Assembly: GCA_022791975.1 (NCBI GenBank)
Contig: JAAWAC010000009.1
Span: forward strand, 1-36,434
Source: Lachnospiraceae bacterium
Lineage (GTDB): Bacteria > Bacillota > Clostridia > Lachnospirales > Lachnospiraceae
Length of the DNA stretch: 36,434 nt
Direction of reading: 5' to 3'
Shown: piece by piece, positions 8,606-15,901 of the stretch
Layout of the letters: each line of letters starts with the position of its first letter
Position numbering within the stretch: the stretch's first letter is position 1
The notes under the pieces: model-generated
Told to the model about the DNA's origin: nothing
Databases searched by the model: none
Seen by the model: the letters and a program-made list of their open reading frames with translations, nothing else
Made by a program: the position numbers and the translations under genes

Positions 8606-9852
8606 TGGCGATTTTTCAGGCATTTCGTTGTATACATCCGGCAACCGGGCTGGAGGCGGAAATTGCGGCCCTGCCCTATGATGTGTACAGCCGGGAGGAG
8701 GCAGTTGAGGCCCTTCAGGGACATGCGCGTTCTTTTCTTAGGATTGACCGGGCGGAGACTCAGTTTCCGGCATCTGTGGGAACCTATGACCCTTGTGTCT
8801 ATGAGAAGGCCCGGGAGCTTCTGTGGTCTATGGTGGAGGCCGGCGAGTTTGTGGAGGACAAAGAGGAGGCCTACTATCTTTATGAGCTGACCATGGAGGG
8901 GAGAAGTCAGACAGGTATTGTGGGCTGTGCCTCTGTGGATGATTATCTTTCCGGGGTGATTAAAAAGCATGAAAACACCCGGGCAGAGAAGGAACAGGAC
9001 CGAATCTGTCATGTGAATACTTGTGGCGCTCAGACCGGCCCCATTTTTCTGGCCTATCGGGAGGAAGAGCATATCCAGCAGGTGGTGAGACAGGTAAAGG
9101 AGACACCACCAGTCTTTTCCTTTGTATCGGAGGACGGTGTGGGACATCGGGGCTGGAAAATCCATGGAGAGGATCAGATAGAAGCGCTGTCTAAGGCATT
9201 TTCTGGACTGGAAAACCTGTATATTGCGGACGGACACCATCGGGCAGCCTCGGCTGTACGGGTGGGGCAGATGCGCAGAGAGCAGCACCCGGACTTTACT
9301 GGGGAGGAGCCTTTTAACTTCTTTTTGGCAGTGGCTTTTCCCCACACGGAGCTGAAAATCCTGGACTACAACCGGGTGGTCCGGGATCTGAATGGACTTG
9401 AGGCATCAGAATTTCTCTGTAAGGTACAGGAGCATTTTTCAGTGGAACCCTTGGAAGAGCGGCAAGGTCCTGGGGAGAAGGGGCAGTTTACCATGTTTTT
9501 AGAGGAAAGGTGGTATCTTCTTAGGGCCAAAGCGGATATTTTAAGCCAAGACCCGGTTGGGGGGCTGGATGTGTCTTTGCTCCAGGAACATCTGTTAGGA
9601 CCCATACTTGGGATCGCAGATCCCAGAACAGACAGGCGTATTGATTTTATTGGCGGTATCCGGGGACTTTCGGAGTTGGAGCGCAGAGTACATCAGGATA
9701 TGAAGGTGGCCTTTGCCATGTACCCCACTTCTATTGAGGAGCTGTTTGCGGTGGCAGATGCAGGTCTTTTAATGCCCCCGAAATCCACCTGGTTTGAGCC
9801 TAAGCTTCGGAGCGGGCTCTTTATTCACAGGATTGGGCCGGGGGAGCCTTGA
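8605..9852 (+). CDS. DUF1015 family protein in the serine operon
   Basis: 415-residue soluble protein of the DUF1015 family, for which I know no firmly established biochemical role. It starts IFQAFRCIHPATG...ALPYDVYSREEA, has IKKHENTRAEKEQDR at 119-133 and the hallmark ADGHHRAASA at 208-217. The DGHHR motif resembles the DGxHR/GxxR phosphate-handling loop of ParB/sulfiredoxin-fold proteins, a fold that includes free-serine kinases of the SerK and SbnI type; that likeness is my inference. Its ATG shares one base with the serA stop (TAATG), so it is translationally coupled to serA. No phosphoserine phosphatase gene is nearby. A role in phosphoserine/serine metabolism or its control is plausible. 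Confidence 0.85.
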   Translation: MAIFQAFRCIHPATGLEAEIAALPYDVYSREEAVEALQGHARSFLRIDRAETQFPASVGTYDPCVYEKARELLWSMVEAGEFVEDKEEAYYLYELTMEGRSQTGIVGCASVDDYLSGVIKKHENTRAEKEQDRICHVNTCGAQTGPIFLAYREEEHIQQVVRQVKETPPVFSFVSEDGVGHRGWKIHGEDQIEALSKAFSGLENLYIADGHHRAASAVRVGQMRREQHPDFTGEEPFNFFLAVAFPHTELKILDYNRVVRDLNGLEASEFLCKVQEHFSVEPLEERQGPGEKGQFTMFLEERWYLLRAKADILSQDPVGGLDVSLLQEHLLGPILGIADPRTDRRIDFIGGIRGLSELERRVHQDMKVAFAMYPTSIEELFAVADAGLLMPPKSTWFEPKLRSGLFIHRIGPGEP

Positions 9853-9876
9853 ATTTTTTTTAGATTGTGTTATACT
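9849..9876 (+). promoter_or_regulatory. Promoter of the pyrH-frr operon
   Basis: TTGAAT (9849-9854) and TATACT (9871-9876) lie 16 nt apart. TG at 9868-9869 followed by one base makes an extended -10 (TGTTATACT). The -35 overlaps the DUF1015 stop codon. The leader to pyrH is about 50 nt and ends in the AGGAGAGG ribosome binding site. Confidence 0.65.
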
Positions 9877-9934
9877 AGGCGTAGATAGGGAATGAGCACA
9901 GGCGTGGAAGCGTCAAAAGAAGCAGGAGAGGAAC

Positions 9935-10633
9935 ATGAAGCGGGTATTACTGAAATTAAGCGGGGAGGCCCTTGCCGGTGAAAAGCATACCGGCTTTGAT
10001 GAGGCCACCGTGTTGGGAGTGGCTGGACAAGTAAAGGAACTGGTGGATGCGGGCATCCAGGTTGGCATTGTCATCGGTGGTGGAAATTTCTGGCGGGGAA
10101 GAACCAGTGAACATATGGATCGGACTAAGGCGGATCAGATTGGGATGTTGGCCACGGTCATGAACTGTATTTATGTATCGGAGATTTTTCGCCATGTGGG
10201 CATGGAGACAAGGGTGCTAACGCCTTTTGTGTGCGGCGGATTTGCGGAGCTGTTTACCAAGGATTTGGCTCTGGAATATCTGAATCGGGGTGTGGTGACC
10301 TTTTTTGCCGGCGGCACGGGGCATCCGTACTTTTCCACGGATACCACCACCACCTTGCGGGCCATTGAGATCGAGGCGGATGTGATCCTGTTGGCCAAGG
10401 CTGTGGATGGGGTATATGACAGTGATCCCAGGTTAAATCCGGATGCAAAGAAATTTGATGAGATTTCCATTGCAGAGGTGGTGGATAAGCGGCTGGCTGT
10501 GATGGATCTGACGGCTTCTATTATGTGTATGGAGAATCGTATGCCTATGCTGGTGTTTGGGCTGGGTGAGCCTAACAGCATTGTGAATACCGTGAAGGGC
10601 AGGTTTACGGGAACAAAAATTACAGTAGCATAA
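9935..10633 (+). CDS. pyrH: UMP kinase
   Basis: Phosphorylates UMP to UDP with ATP in pyrimidine nucleotide synthesis; bacterial PyrH is a hexamer of the amino-acid-kinase fold. The 232 residues include VLLKLSGEALAG at the N-terminus, GIVIGGGNFWRG, the DRTKADQIGMLATVMN region, FFAGGTGHPYFSTDTTTTLRA and DGVYDSDPR. It is followed by frr at 17 nt, the common bacterial pairing. The start ATG has AGGAGAGG just upstream. No unusual residues noted. Confidence 0.97.
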   Translation: MKRVLLKLSGEALAGEKHTGFDEATVLGVAGQVKELVDAGIQVGIVIGGGNFWRGRTSEHMDRTKADQIGMLATVMNCIYVSEIFRHVGMETRVLTPFVCGGFAELFTKDLALEYLNRGVVTFFAGGTGHPYFSTDTTTTLRAIEIEADVILLAKAVDGVYDSDPRLNPDAKKFDEISIAEVVDKRLAVMDLTASIMCMENRMPMLVFGLGEPNSIVNTVKGRFTGTKITVA

Positions 10634-10650
10634 ACGGAGGGTTTTAAGGT

Positions 10651-11205
10651 ATGGATGAGAGATTAAAAATGTATGAGGAAAAAATGACCAAGTCCTTTGA
10701 TTCCATGATGCGGGACTTCGCAGGAATCCGTGCAGGGCGGGCCAATCCCCATGTGCTGGATAAGATCAAGGTGGATTACTATGGTACCCCCACGCCTATT
10801 CAGCAGGTGGGAAATGTATCCGTGCCGGAGCCTCGGATGTTGCAGATTCAGCCCTGGGATAAGAGCTTGTTAAAAGCGGTGGAAAAAGCCATTCTCACCT
10901 CGGATCTGGGGATCAATCCCAGCAGTGATGGATCGGTGATTCGTCTGGTATTTCCGGAGCTCACGGAGGAGCGAAGAAAAGAGCTGGTAAAGGATATTAA
11001 GAAAAAGGGTGAGGCCGCTAAGGTTGCCATGCGCAATATCCGCAGGGATGCCAACGAAAACTTTAAGAAAATGAATAAGTCCAGCGAGATTTCCGAGGAT
11101 GATCAGAAAGAGCTGGAGACCAAGGTTCAGAAGATGACGGATAAATATGTAGCAGATGTGGATAAGGCGGTGGAGGAGAAGTCCAGAGAGATCCTTACCG
11201 TGTAA
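10651..11205 (+). CDS. frr: Ribosome recycling factor
   Basis: With EF-G it splits the post-termination ribosome complex. At 184 residues it has the standard length. It shows FAGIRAGRANPHVLDKIKVDYYG near the N-terminus and then the domain II region PTPIQQVGNVSVPEPRMLQIQPWD. It ends with the helical part VAMRNIRRDANENFKKMNKSSEISEDDQKELETKVQKMTDKYVADVD. ATG 10651 follows CGGAGGG. The gene sits in the conserved pyrH-frr-uppS order. Confidence 0.97.
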   Translation: MDERLKMYEEKMTKSFDSMMRDFAGIRAGRANPHVLDKIKVDYYGTPTPIQQVGNVSVPEPRMLQIQPWDKSLLKAVEKAILTSDLGINPSSDGSVIRLVFPELTEERRKELVKDIKKKGEAAKVAMRNIRRDANENFKKMNKSSEISEDDQKELETKVQKMTDKYVADVDKAVEEKSREILTV

Positions 11206-11230
11206 GAAGCGAAAAAGAGATAGAAGGGGG

Positions 11231-11256
11231 CGGGGTTTGTTATGTAAACCCCGTTT
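11231..11256 (+). terminator. Attenuator-like hairpin between frr and uppS
   Basis: CGGGGTTT (11231-11238), a 7-nt loop and AAACCCCG (11246-11253) form a perfect 8-bp stem followed only by TTTCTG. The short T run suggests partial termination or mRNA processing between frr and uppS rather than an operon end, since the downstream genes show no obvious promoter of their own. Confidence 0.5.
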
Positions 11257-11357
11257 CTGCTGTTCACGTGGAGACAGAGGGCAGGGACAAGCAGGGGTGG
11301 ATACGCAGATGGGAAAAGTGGCTGACAGTTTGGGTGAGAGAAAGGGATTTACAGTTT

Positions 11358-12089
11358 ATGGATATGGAAAATAATGAGAGAAGGATTCCCCGCCATGTGG
11401 CGATCATATTGGATGGAAATGGCCGCTGGGCTAAGAAAAAAGGTATGCCCAGAAATTACGGACATGTCCAGGGAAGCAAGACAGTGGAAAAAATCTGCGA
11501 GGAAGCGTATCGCATGGGAATTCAGTATCTGACTGTGTATGCCTTTTCCACGGAGAACTGGAAGCGACCCAAGGATGAGGTGGACGCGCTTATGGGACTT
11601 CTTCGCAACTATATGAAAACCTGCTTGAAAACGGCGGAGAAAAACCGCATGCGTGTGCGTGTGATTGGGGATTTATCTGGTCTTGATTGGGATATTCGCC
11701 AGCGGATTTTGGAGCTGGAGGAGGCATCTAAGAAAAATGATGGTCTGCGTTTCCAGATTGCCATTAATTACGGGGGCCGGGATGAGATGGTGCGGGCTAT
11801 GAGAAAGATGGCTGAAGACCAGGCTGCAGGGCGGTTGGAGGTTGGGGAGATTACGGAAGAGCGATTTGCCTCTTACCTGGACACAGCCGGGATACCAGAC
11901 CCGGATTTGCTTATCCGTACCAGCGGAGAGCTCAGGCTTTCCAACTTCCTTTTGTGGCAGTTGGCCTACACAGAATTTTATATTACAGATGTTTTGTGGC
12001 CGGATTTTACAAAAGGGGAATTGGAAAAGGCTATAGTGCAGTATAATAAAAGAGACAGAAGATACGGTGGGGTAAAGGGGGAAACATGA
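11358..12089 (+). CDS. uppS: Undecaprenyl diphosphate synthase (cis-prenyltransferase)
   Basis: Adds isopentenyl diphosphate units in cis to farnesyl diphosphate to build the C55 lipid carrier for cell-wall precursors. I place the start at ATG 11358, which has AAAGGGA ten nucleotides upstream and gives 243 residues, a normal length. The frame is open back to 11268, but the extra 30 residues are unlike the family. Motifs are HVAIILDGNGRWA with the catalytic Asp19, GHVQGSKTV, YAFSTENWKRP, and RTSGELRLSNFLLWQLAYTEFYI near the C-terminus. The stop overlaps the cdsA start (ATGA). Confidence 0.95.
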   Translation: MDMENNERRIPRHVAIILDGNGRWAKKKGMPRNYGHVQGSKTVEKICEEAYRMGIQYLTVYAFSTENWKRPKDEVDALMGLLRNYMKTCLKTAEKNRMRVRVIGDLSGLDWDIRQRILELEEASKKNDGLRFQIAINYGGRDEMVRAMRKMAEDQAAGRLEVGEITEERFASYLDTAGIPDPDLLIRTSGELRLSNFLLWQLAYTEFYITDVLWPDFTKGELEKAIVQYNKRDRRYGGVKGET

Positions 12090-12913
12090 TGAAGGCATTT
12101 TTCATAAGGCTGCTCAGCGGAATTGTGTTGCTGTCCCTGATTATCACCCTGGGACTTTTGGGCGGCTGGCCGCTGTTTGTCTTTGTGCTGATGATTTCCC
12201 TGATTGGATTCTGGGAGTTTTGCCGAGTGTTTCATCTGGAGAGGACCCTTCTGGGTATTTCCGGACTGGCATTTACGCTTCTTTACTATTTCTGCCTGCG
12301 GCATCAGAGGATGCCCATGGAGGTGGGACTGGTGATGGTACTGGCCTATCTGGTCTTTATCATGGGGGTGTATGTATTTACCTTTCCCAAATTCCGGACC
12401 GAGGAGATTATGGCCTCCCTGTTTGGCCTGCTCTATGTGCCGGTCATGTTGTCTTTTCTCTATCTCACGCGGGAGCTTTCCGTGGGTAATGTAGAGGGGA
12501 AGCTTTTGTTTTTTCTTATTTTTATCTGCTCCTGGGGATGCGATACCTGCGCCTATGCAGTGGGAATGCTTTTGGGACGCCACAAGCTGGCACCTGTCTT
12601 AAGTCCTAAAAAATCCATAGAGGGAGCTGTGGGGGGTGTGATTGGAGCAGCGCTTTTAGGCTTTCTTTATGGCAGATTGTTTTTAGGCGATGAGGGAGCC
12701 TGCGCTCTTATCTGCGCTGTGGGAGCCCTGGTGTCTCAGGTGGGGGATTTGGCGGCCTCGGCCATTAAAAGAAACCATGAAATTAAGGATTACGGAACAT
12801 TGATCCCAGGGCACGGTGGAATTCTGGATCGGTTTGACAGTGTGATTTTTACTGCACCTATTATATTCGTTTTAGCAGTGCTGCTGATGCAGGGAAATAC
12901 CCTGGTGGGGTAA
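12086..12913 (+). CDS. cdsA: Phosphatidate cytidylyltransferase (CDP-diglyceride synthase)
   Basis: Integral membrane enzyme that converts phosphatidic acid and CTP to CDP-diacylglycerol, the branch point of phospholipid synthesis. The 275 residues are mostly hydrophobic, with roughly seven or eight membrane segments. The C-terminal signature SAIKRNHEIKDYGTLIPGHGGILDRFDS matches the CdsA family pattern. ATG 12086 overlaps the uppS stop as ATGA. A second ATG directly follows at 12089, so the true start may be one codon later. The uppS-cdsA-dxr-rseP order is conserved in many bacteria. Confidence 0.95.
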   Translation: MMKAFFIRLLSGIVLLSLIITLGLLGGWPLFVFVLMISLIGFWEFCRVFHLERTLLGISGLAFTLLYYFCLRHQRMPMEVGLVMVLAYLVFIMGVYVFTFPKFRTEEIMASLFGLLYVPVMLSFLYLTRELSVGNVEGKLLFFLIFICSWGCDTCAYAVGMLLGRHKLAPVLSPKKSIEGAVGGVIGAALLGFLYGRLFLGDEGACALICAVGALVSQVGDLAASAIKRNHEIKDYGTLIPGHGGILDRFDSVIFTAPIIFVLAVLLMQGNTLVG

Positions 12914-12949
12914 AAAGGCTATCCCCACTGAAAGAGAAAGGAAAAGTAC

Positions 12950-14092
12950 ATGAAGAAAATAGCAATACTTGGATCCACCGGCTCTATCGGGGTCCAGACG
13001 TTGGAGGTGGTTCGTTCCAACAAGGATCTGCAGGTGTCAGCTTTGGCGGCTGGATCGAATATCCAGCGGCTGGAGGCGCAGATTCGGGAGTTTCACCCAG
13101 GGCTTGTGGCTGTGTGGAGCGAGGAGAAGGCAAAAGAGCTGCGGCTTTTGGTAGGGGATTTATCTGTGCGGGTGGTTTCCGGCATGGAGGGACTTTTGGA
13201 GGTGTGCACGTATCCGAAGGCGGAGATTGTTGTGACAGCCATTGTGGGCATGATTGGCATCCGGCCTACTATCGCGGCGATTCAGGCGGGAAAGGATATT
13301 GCCCTGGCCAATAAGGAAACCTTGGTTACAGCCGGGCATCTGATTATGCCCATGGCGGAGAAATACGGGGTGCGGATTCTCCCTGTGGACAGCGAGCACA
13401 GTGCCATTTTCCAGTGCCTGAACGGTGAGGATCGAAGAGAGATCCGAAAGCTTTTGCTGACAGCTTCCGGAGGACCTTTTCGGGGAAAAAAGAGATCGGA
13501 TCTGGAGCATATCCAGGTGGAGGACGCCTTAAAGCATCCCAACTGGTCTATGGGACAGAAGATCACCATTGATTCCTCCACCCTGGTGAATAAAGGACTG
13601 GAAATGATGGAGGCACGGTGGCTTTTTCAGGTGGAGCCGGAGGATATTCAAATTGTGGTGCAGCCCAAAAGCATTATCCATTCTATGGTGGAATTTGCAG
13701 ACGGAGCGGTGATTGCTCAGCTGGGAACGCCGGATATGAAGCTTCCCATTCAGTATGCCTTGTATTATCCTCACCGGAGAGACTTGCCGGGAGAGCGGCT
13801 GGATTTCTGGAAACTAACAGAGATTACTTTTGAGCGGCCGGATATGGAGACTTTCACGGGCCTTAAGCTGGCTTTTGCAGCTGCTAAGGCAGGAGGCTCC
13901 ATGCCAACCGTATACAATGCGGCCAATGAGCTGGCAGTGAGCTGGTTTTTAAGCCGAAGGATTTCCTATCTGGCCATTCCGGAGATCATTGAATGGTGTA
14001 TGGCAGAGCACAGAGTTGTTCCCAATCCGGATGTGGAACAGATTTTGGAAACCGAAAGGCAAACCTATGAATTGATTGAGAGCAGGTGGTAA
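12950..14092 (+). CDS. dxr: 1-deoxy-D-xylulose 5-phosphate reductoisomerase
   Basis: Rearranges and reduces DXP to 2-C-methyl-D-erythritol 4-phosphate with NADPH, the committed step of the MEP isoprenoid pathway that feeds UppS. The 380 residues begin with the NADPH-binding KIAILGSTGSIGVQTLEV. They contain ALANKETLVTAG, the metal-site stretch LPVDSEHSAIFQ, the flexible-loop region HPNWSMGQKITIDSSTLVNKGLEMMEA and the C-terminal helical domain. The ATG follows AAAGGAAAAG. It ends 1 nt before the likely TTG start of rseP, implying coupled translation. Confidence 0.97.
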   Translation: MKKIAILGSTGSIGVQTLEVVRSNKDLQVSALAAGSNIQRLEAQIREFHPGLVAVWSEEKAKELRLLVGDLSVRVVSGMEGLLEVCTYPKAEIVVTAIVGMIGIRPTIAAIQAGKDIALANKETLVTAGHLIMPMAEKYGVRILPVDSEHSAIFQCLNGEDRREIRKLLLTASGGPFRGKKRSDLEHIQVEDALKHPNWSMGQKITIDSSTLVNKGLEMMEARWLFQVEPEDIQIVVQPKSIIHSMVEFADGAVIAQLGTPDMKLPIQYALYYPHRRDLPGERLDFWKLTEITFERPDMETFTGLKLAFAAAKAGGSMPTVYNAANELAVSWFLSRRISYLAIPEIIEWCMAEHRVVPNPDVEQILETERQTYELIESRW

Positions 14093-14093
14093 T

Positions 14094-15242
14094 TTGAAAC
14101 TATTGATAGCATTATTGATTTTCAGTCTCATTATTATTTTCCATGAGCTGGGCCATTTTTTGTTGGCTAAAAGAGGAGGCATTCGGGTAAATGAGTTCTC
14201 CCTGGGTATGGGACCCAGACTTCTTAGCCGGCAAATCGGAGAGACCCGCTATTCTTTAAAGCTTCTTCCCTTTGGAGGTTCCTGTATGATGGAGGGAGAG
14301 GATGGGGTCTATGAGGAGGACTCCCCGGGAGCAGATCGGGAGGAATCGAATTCTCTGGTGCAAAGCTTGCACTCTGTGGAGGAAATGCAGGTTTCTAGGG
14401 AAAGAGTGGAGACAAAAAGAGCTGGAGCTCTGCCGGACTATGCCTTTGGGGCCAAGTCTGTGTGGGTGCGGATTTCCGTGGTAGTGGCTGGTCCCATTTT
14501 TAATTTTATTCTGGCTTTTTTCCTGGCACTCTTTATTATCGGCAACATCGGCTATGATGAGCCTTTGGTGGAAGCTGTGACAGAGGGCTTTCCGGCTCAG
14601 GCCGCTGGCATGCAGGCGGGAGATCGGATTTTAAAGCTAAATGACACCCGGGTGCATGTGTATCGGGAAGTGAACCAGTATGTACAGCAGCATCAAGGGG
14701 AGACGGTCACGGTGCTCTATGAGCGGGATGGTGCCCAGCACACGGTGACCCTGGAACCAAAGGAATCAGATAATGGCCAGTATTATCTGGGCTTTAGCAG
14801 CAGCGGTGCTCGGACTAGGGGCGGAATACTAAAGACTCTGGGATACAGTGCCTATGAAGTGAAATACTGGATTTCCACCACCATCAAGAGTCTGGGAATG
14901 CTGTTCCGGGGCCAGGTGGGTGTCAATGAGGTTTCCGGTCCGGTGGGGATTGTGAATATTATCGGGGAGACCTATGAGACCAGCAGATCGGAGGGCATTT
15001 ACAGCATGCTCCTGAGTATGGCCTATCTGTCCCTGCTGCTTACAGCCAATCTGGGAGTGATGAATCTGCTCCCCATACCGGCGCTGGATGGAGGACGTCT
15101 GGTCTTCCTGTTTCTGGAGGCCATCCGGGGCAAAGCCATTGATCCGGAGAAGGAGGGCATGGTCCACTTTGCAGGTTTGATGGTGCTGATGGCCGTGATG
15201 GTATTGGTTTTGTTTAATGATGTGAGGATGATTTTTTTATAG
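14094..15242 (+). CDS. rseP: Site-2 metalloprotease RseP (M50), with internal hydrophilic insertion
   Basis: Membrane zinc protease that cuts proteins within the bilayer; in other bacteria it cleaves anti-sigma factors and signal-peptide remnants. The TTG at 14094 is preferred because AGGTGG lies 5-6 nt upstream and the protein then begins directly with the first membrane helix. An in-frame ATG at 14076 lacks a ribosome binding site. This gives 382 residues. HELGH (17-21) is the zinc and catalytic motif, a PDZ domain lies near 165-245 (AQAAGMQAGDRILKLND), and NLLPIPALDGGRL near the C-terminus supplies the third zinc ligand. Residues about 71-116 are a charged insertion where most relatives go almost directly from GED to FGAKSVW. 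No ispG follows. Confidence 0.93.
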   Translation: MKLLIALLIFSLIIIFHELGHFLLAKRGGIRVNEFSLGMGPRLLSRQIGETRYSLKLLPFGGSCMMEGEDGVYEEDSPGADREESNSLVQSLHSVEEMQVSRERVETKRAGALPDYAFGAKSVWVRISVVVAGPIFNFILAFFLALFIIGNIGYDEPLVEAVTEGFPAQAAGMQAGDRILKLNDTRVHVYREVNQYVQQHQGETVTVLYERDGAQHTVTLEPKESDNGQYYLGFSSSGARTRGGILKTLGYSAYEVKYWISTTIKSLGMLFRGQVGVNEVSGPVGIVNIIGETYETSRSEGIYSMLLSMAYLSLLLTANLGVMNLLPIPALDGGRLVFLFLEAIRGKAIDPEKEGMVHFAGLMVLMAVMVLVLFNDVRMIFL

Positions 15243-15295
15243 GAGGAAGGGAGAACACAAGTAGACAGGTGAAATATCTAAAATTTTATACAGAT

Positions 15296-15331
15296 AATGC
15301 CTACATTTCCTTTGGAAGTGTAGGCATTTTT
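15296..15331 (+). terminator. Rho-independent terminator after rseP
   Basis: AATGCCTACA (15296-15305) pairs with TGTAGGCATT (15319-15328). An inner TTTCC/GGAAG extends the stem around a TTT loop, and the 3' arm runs into a T5 tract. It closes the pyrH-rseP operon and marks the left edge of the AT-rich accessory interval. Confidence 0.85.
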
Positions 15332-15368
15332 CTGTGCACACCATTTCCATTAGAAATCGGTTCATAAG

Positions 15369-15569
15369 TCAAGAATTTTTTTCATCTTCAAACTCACTCA
15401 GTTCTGTAAAATCGTTGCGAGAGTTCGTATATCCCCGCCTTAAATAATCGTTTCCACCATCCACAGAGCAGCAGCCACAACTGCAAGACACAAAGTCATG
15501 TCTGGTTTTAGAAACAATAATATCGCCACAAAGGTTACATTTTATTGCATTTTTGGTTATCTTTTTCAT
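15369..15569 (-). CDS. Small Cys-rich (zinc-ribbon-like) protein
   Basis: 66-residue protein on the opposite strand to its neighbours. It has Cys11-x2-Cys14 and a second cluster Cys29, Cys31, Cys33, Cys34, followed by VDGGNDYLRRG and an acidic tail (ELSEFEDEKNS). The KCNLCGDII...SCSCGCCSVDGG pattern resembles a family of small uncharacterised proteins common in Clostridia and their phages, likely metal binding. The ATG has AAGGAG about 8 nt upstream on the - strand and a promoter just before that, which supports a real gene. The function is unknown; a DNA- or RNA-binding accessory role is only a guess. Confidence 0.75.
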   Translation of the reverse strand: MKKITKNAIKCNLCGDIIVSKTRHDFVSCSCGCCSVDGGNDYLRRGYTNSRNDFTELSEFEDEKNS

Positions 15570-15592
15570 ATGGCATCTCTCCTTATTTTATC

Positions 15593-15621
15593 AGTATAAT
15601 CTTTTTTCTCATGAATGTCTA
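15593..15621 (-). promoter_or_regulatory. Promoter for the small Cys-rich gene
   Basis: On the - strand, TAGACA (15621-15616) and TATACT (15598-15593) are 17 nt apart. Transcription would start about 20 nt before the ribosome binding site, giving a very short leader. Confidence 0.55.
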
Positions 15622-15788
15622 TTGATATATGGAACAATTCCACCAACTACAGATACTAGGGTGACTGTCGCCTTGCAACGGATTGTTACGGAACTCGGTA
15701 TAAGAGAGATGGAGGTCGTCTTTTATAGGGTGGAGAAGAGCTGGCAGAGGACTTTAGAGGAAATGGCTTTTCTGCTGTTTGAATTGAT
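15622..15788. other. Intergenic stretch with no recognised gene
   Basis: Part of the 332-nt gap between the Cys-rich gene and the helicase. A + strand reading frame crosses it (VTVALQRIVTELGIREMEVVFYR and onward to 15804), but it has no convincing start or ribosome binding site and overlaps the divergent promoter. It may be a gene remnant; I do not recognise a family. Confidence 0.3.
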
Positions 15789-15833
15789 ATATACAATATA
15801 TTGAAAATAATAAATCATTAATATACAATATAT
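15789..15833. repeat. Two 13-bp direct repeats upstream of the helicase
   Basis: ATATACAATATAT occurs at 15789-15801 and again at 15821-15833, 32 bp start to start (about three helical turns). Each copy is itself nearly palindromic. Their place just upstream of the helicase promoter region suggests an operator, or a remnant of a mobile-element end. In such AT-rich sequence chance cannot be excluded. Confidence 0.5.
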
Positions 15834-15835
15834 AG

Positions 15836-15867
15836 TTGAATAGTGGTGTGATTCGTGATAGTATAAT
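15836..15867 (+). promoter_or_regulatory. Possible promoter of the helicase gene
   Basis: A perfect TATAAT lies at 15862-15867, 34 nt before the ATG. The best -35 match, TTGAAT at 15836-15841, is 20 nt away, longer than usual, so the promoter may depend on an activator. A similar TTGAAA-20-TATAAT arrangement occurs at 18007-18038. Confidence 0.4.
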
Positions 15868-15901
15868 AAGTCATTGTATAAAGAGGAGGATAGGGTGATT
15901 T

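Noticed and set aside
11268..11357. Upstream 30-codon extension of uppS
   Set aside because: No ribosome binding site and residues unlike the family; ATG 11358 fits better.
15553..15804. 83-codon + strand reading frame before the helicase
   Set aside because: No ribosome binding site, starts inside the divergent small gene and crosses its promoter; no recognisable family.
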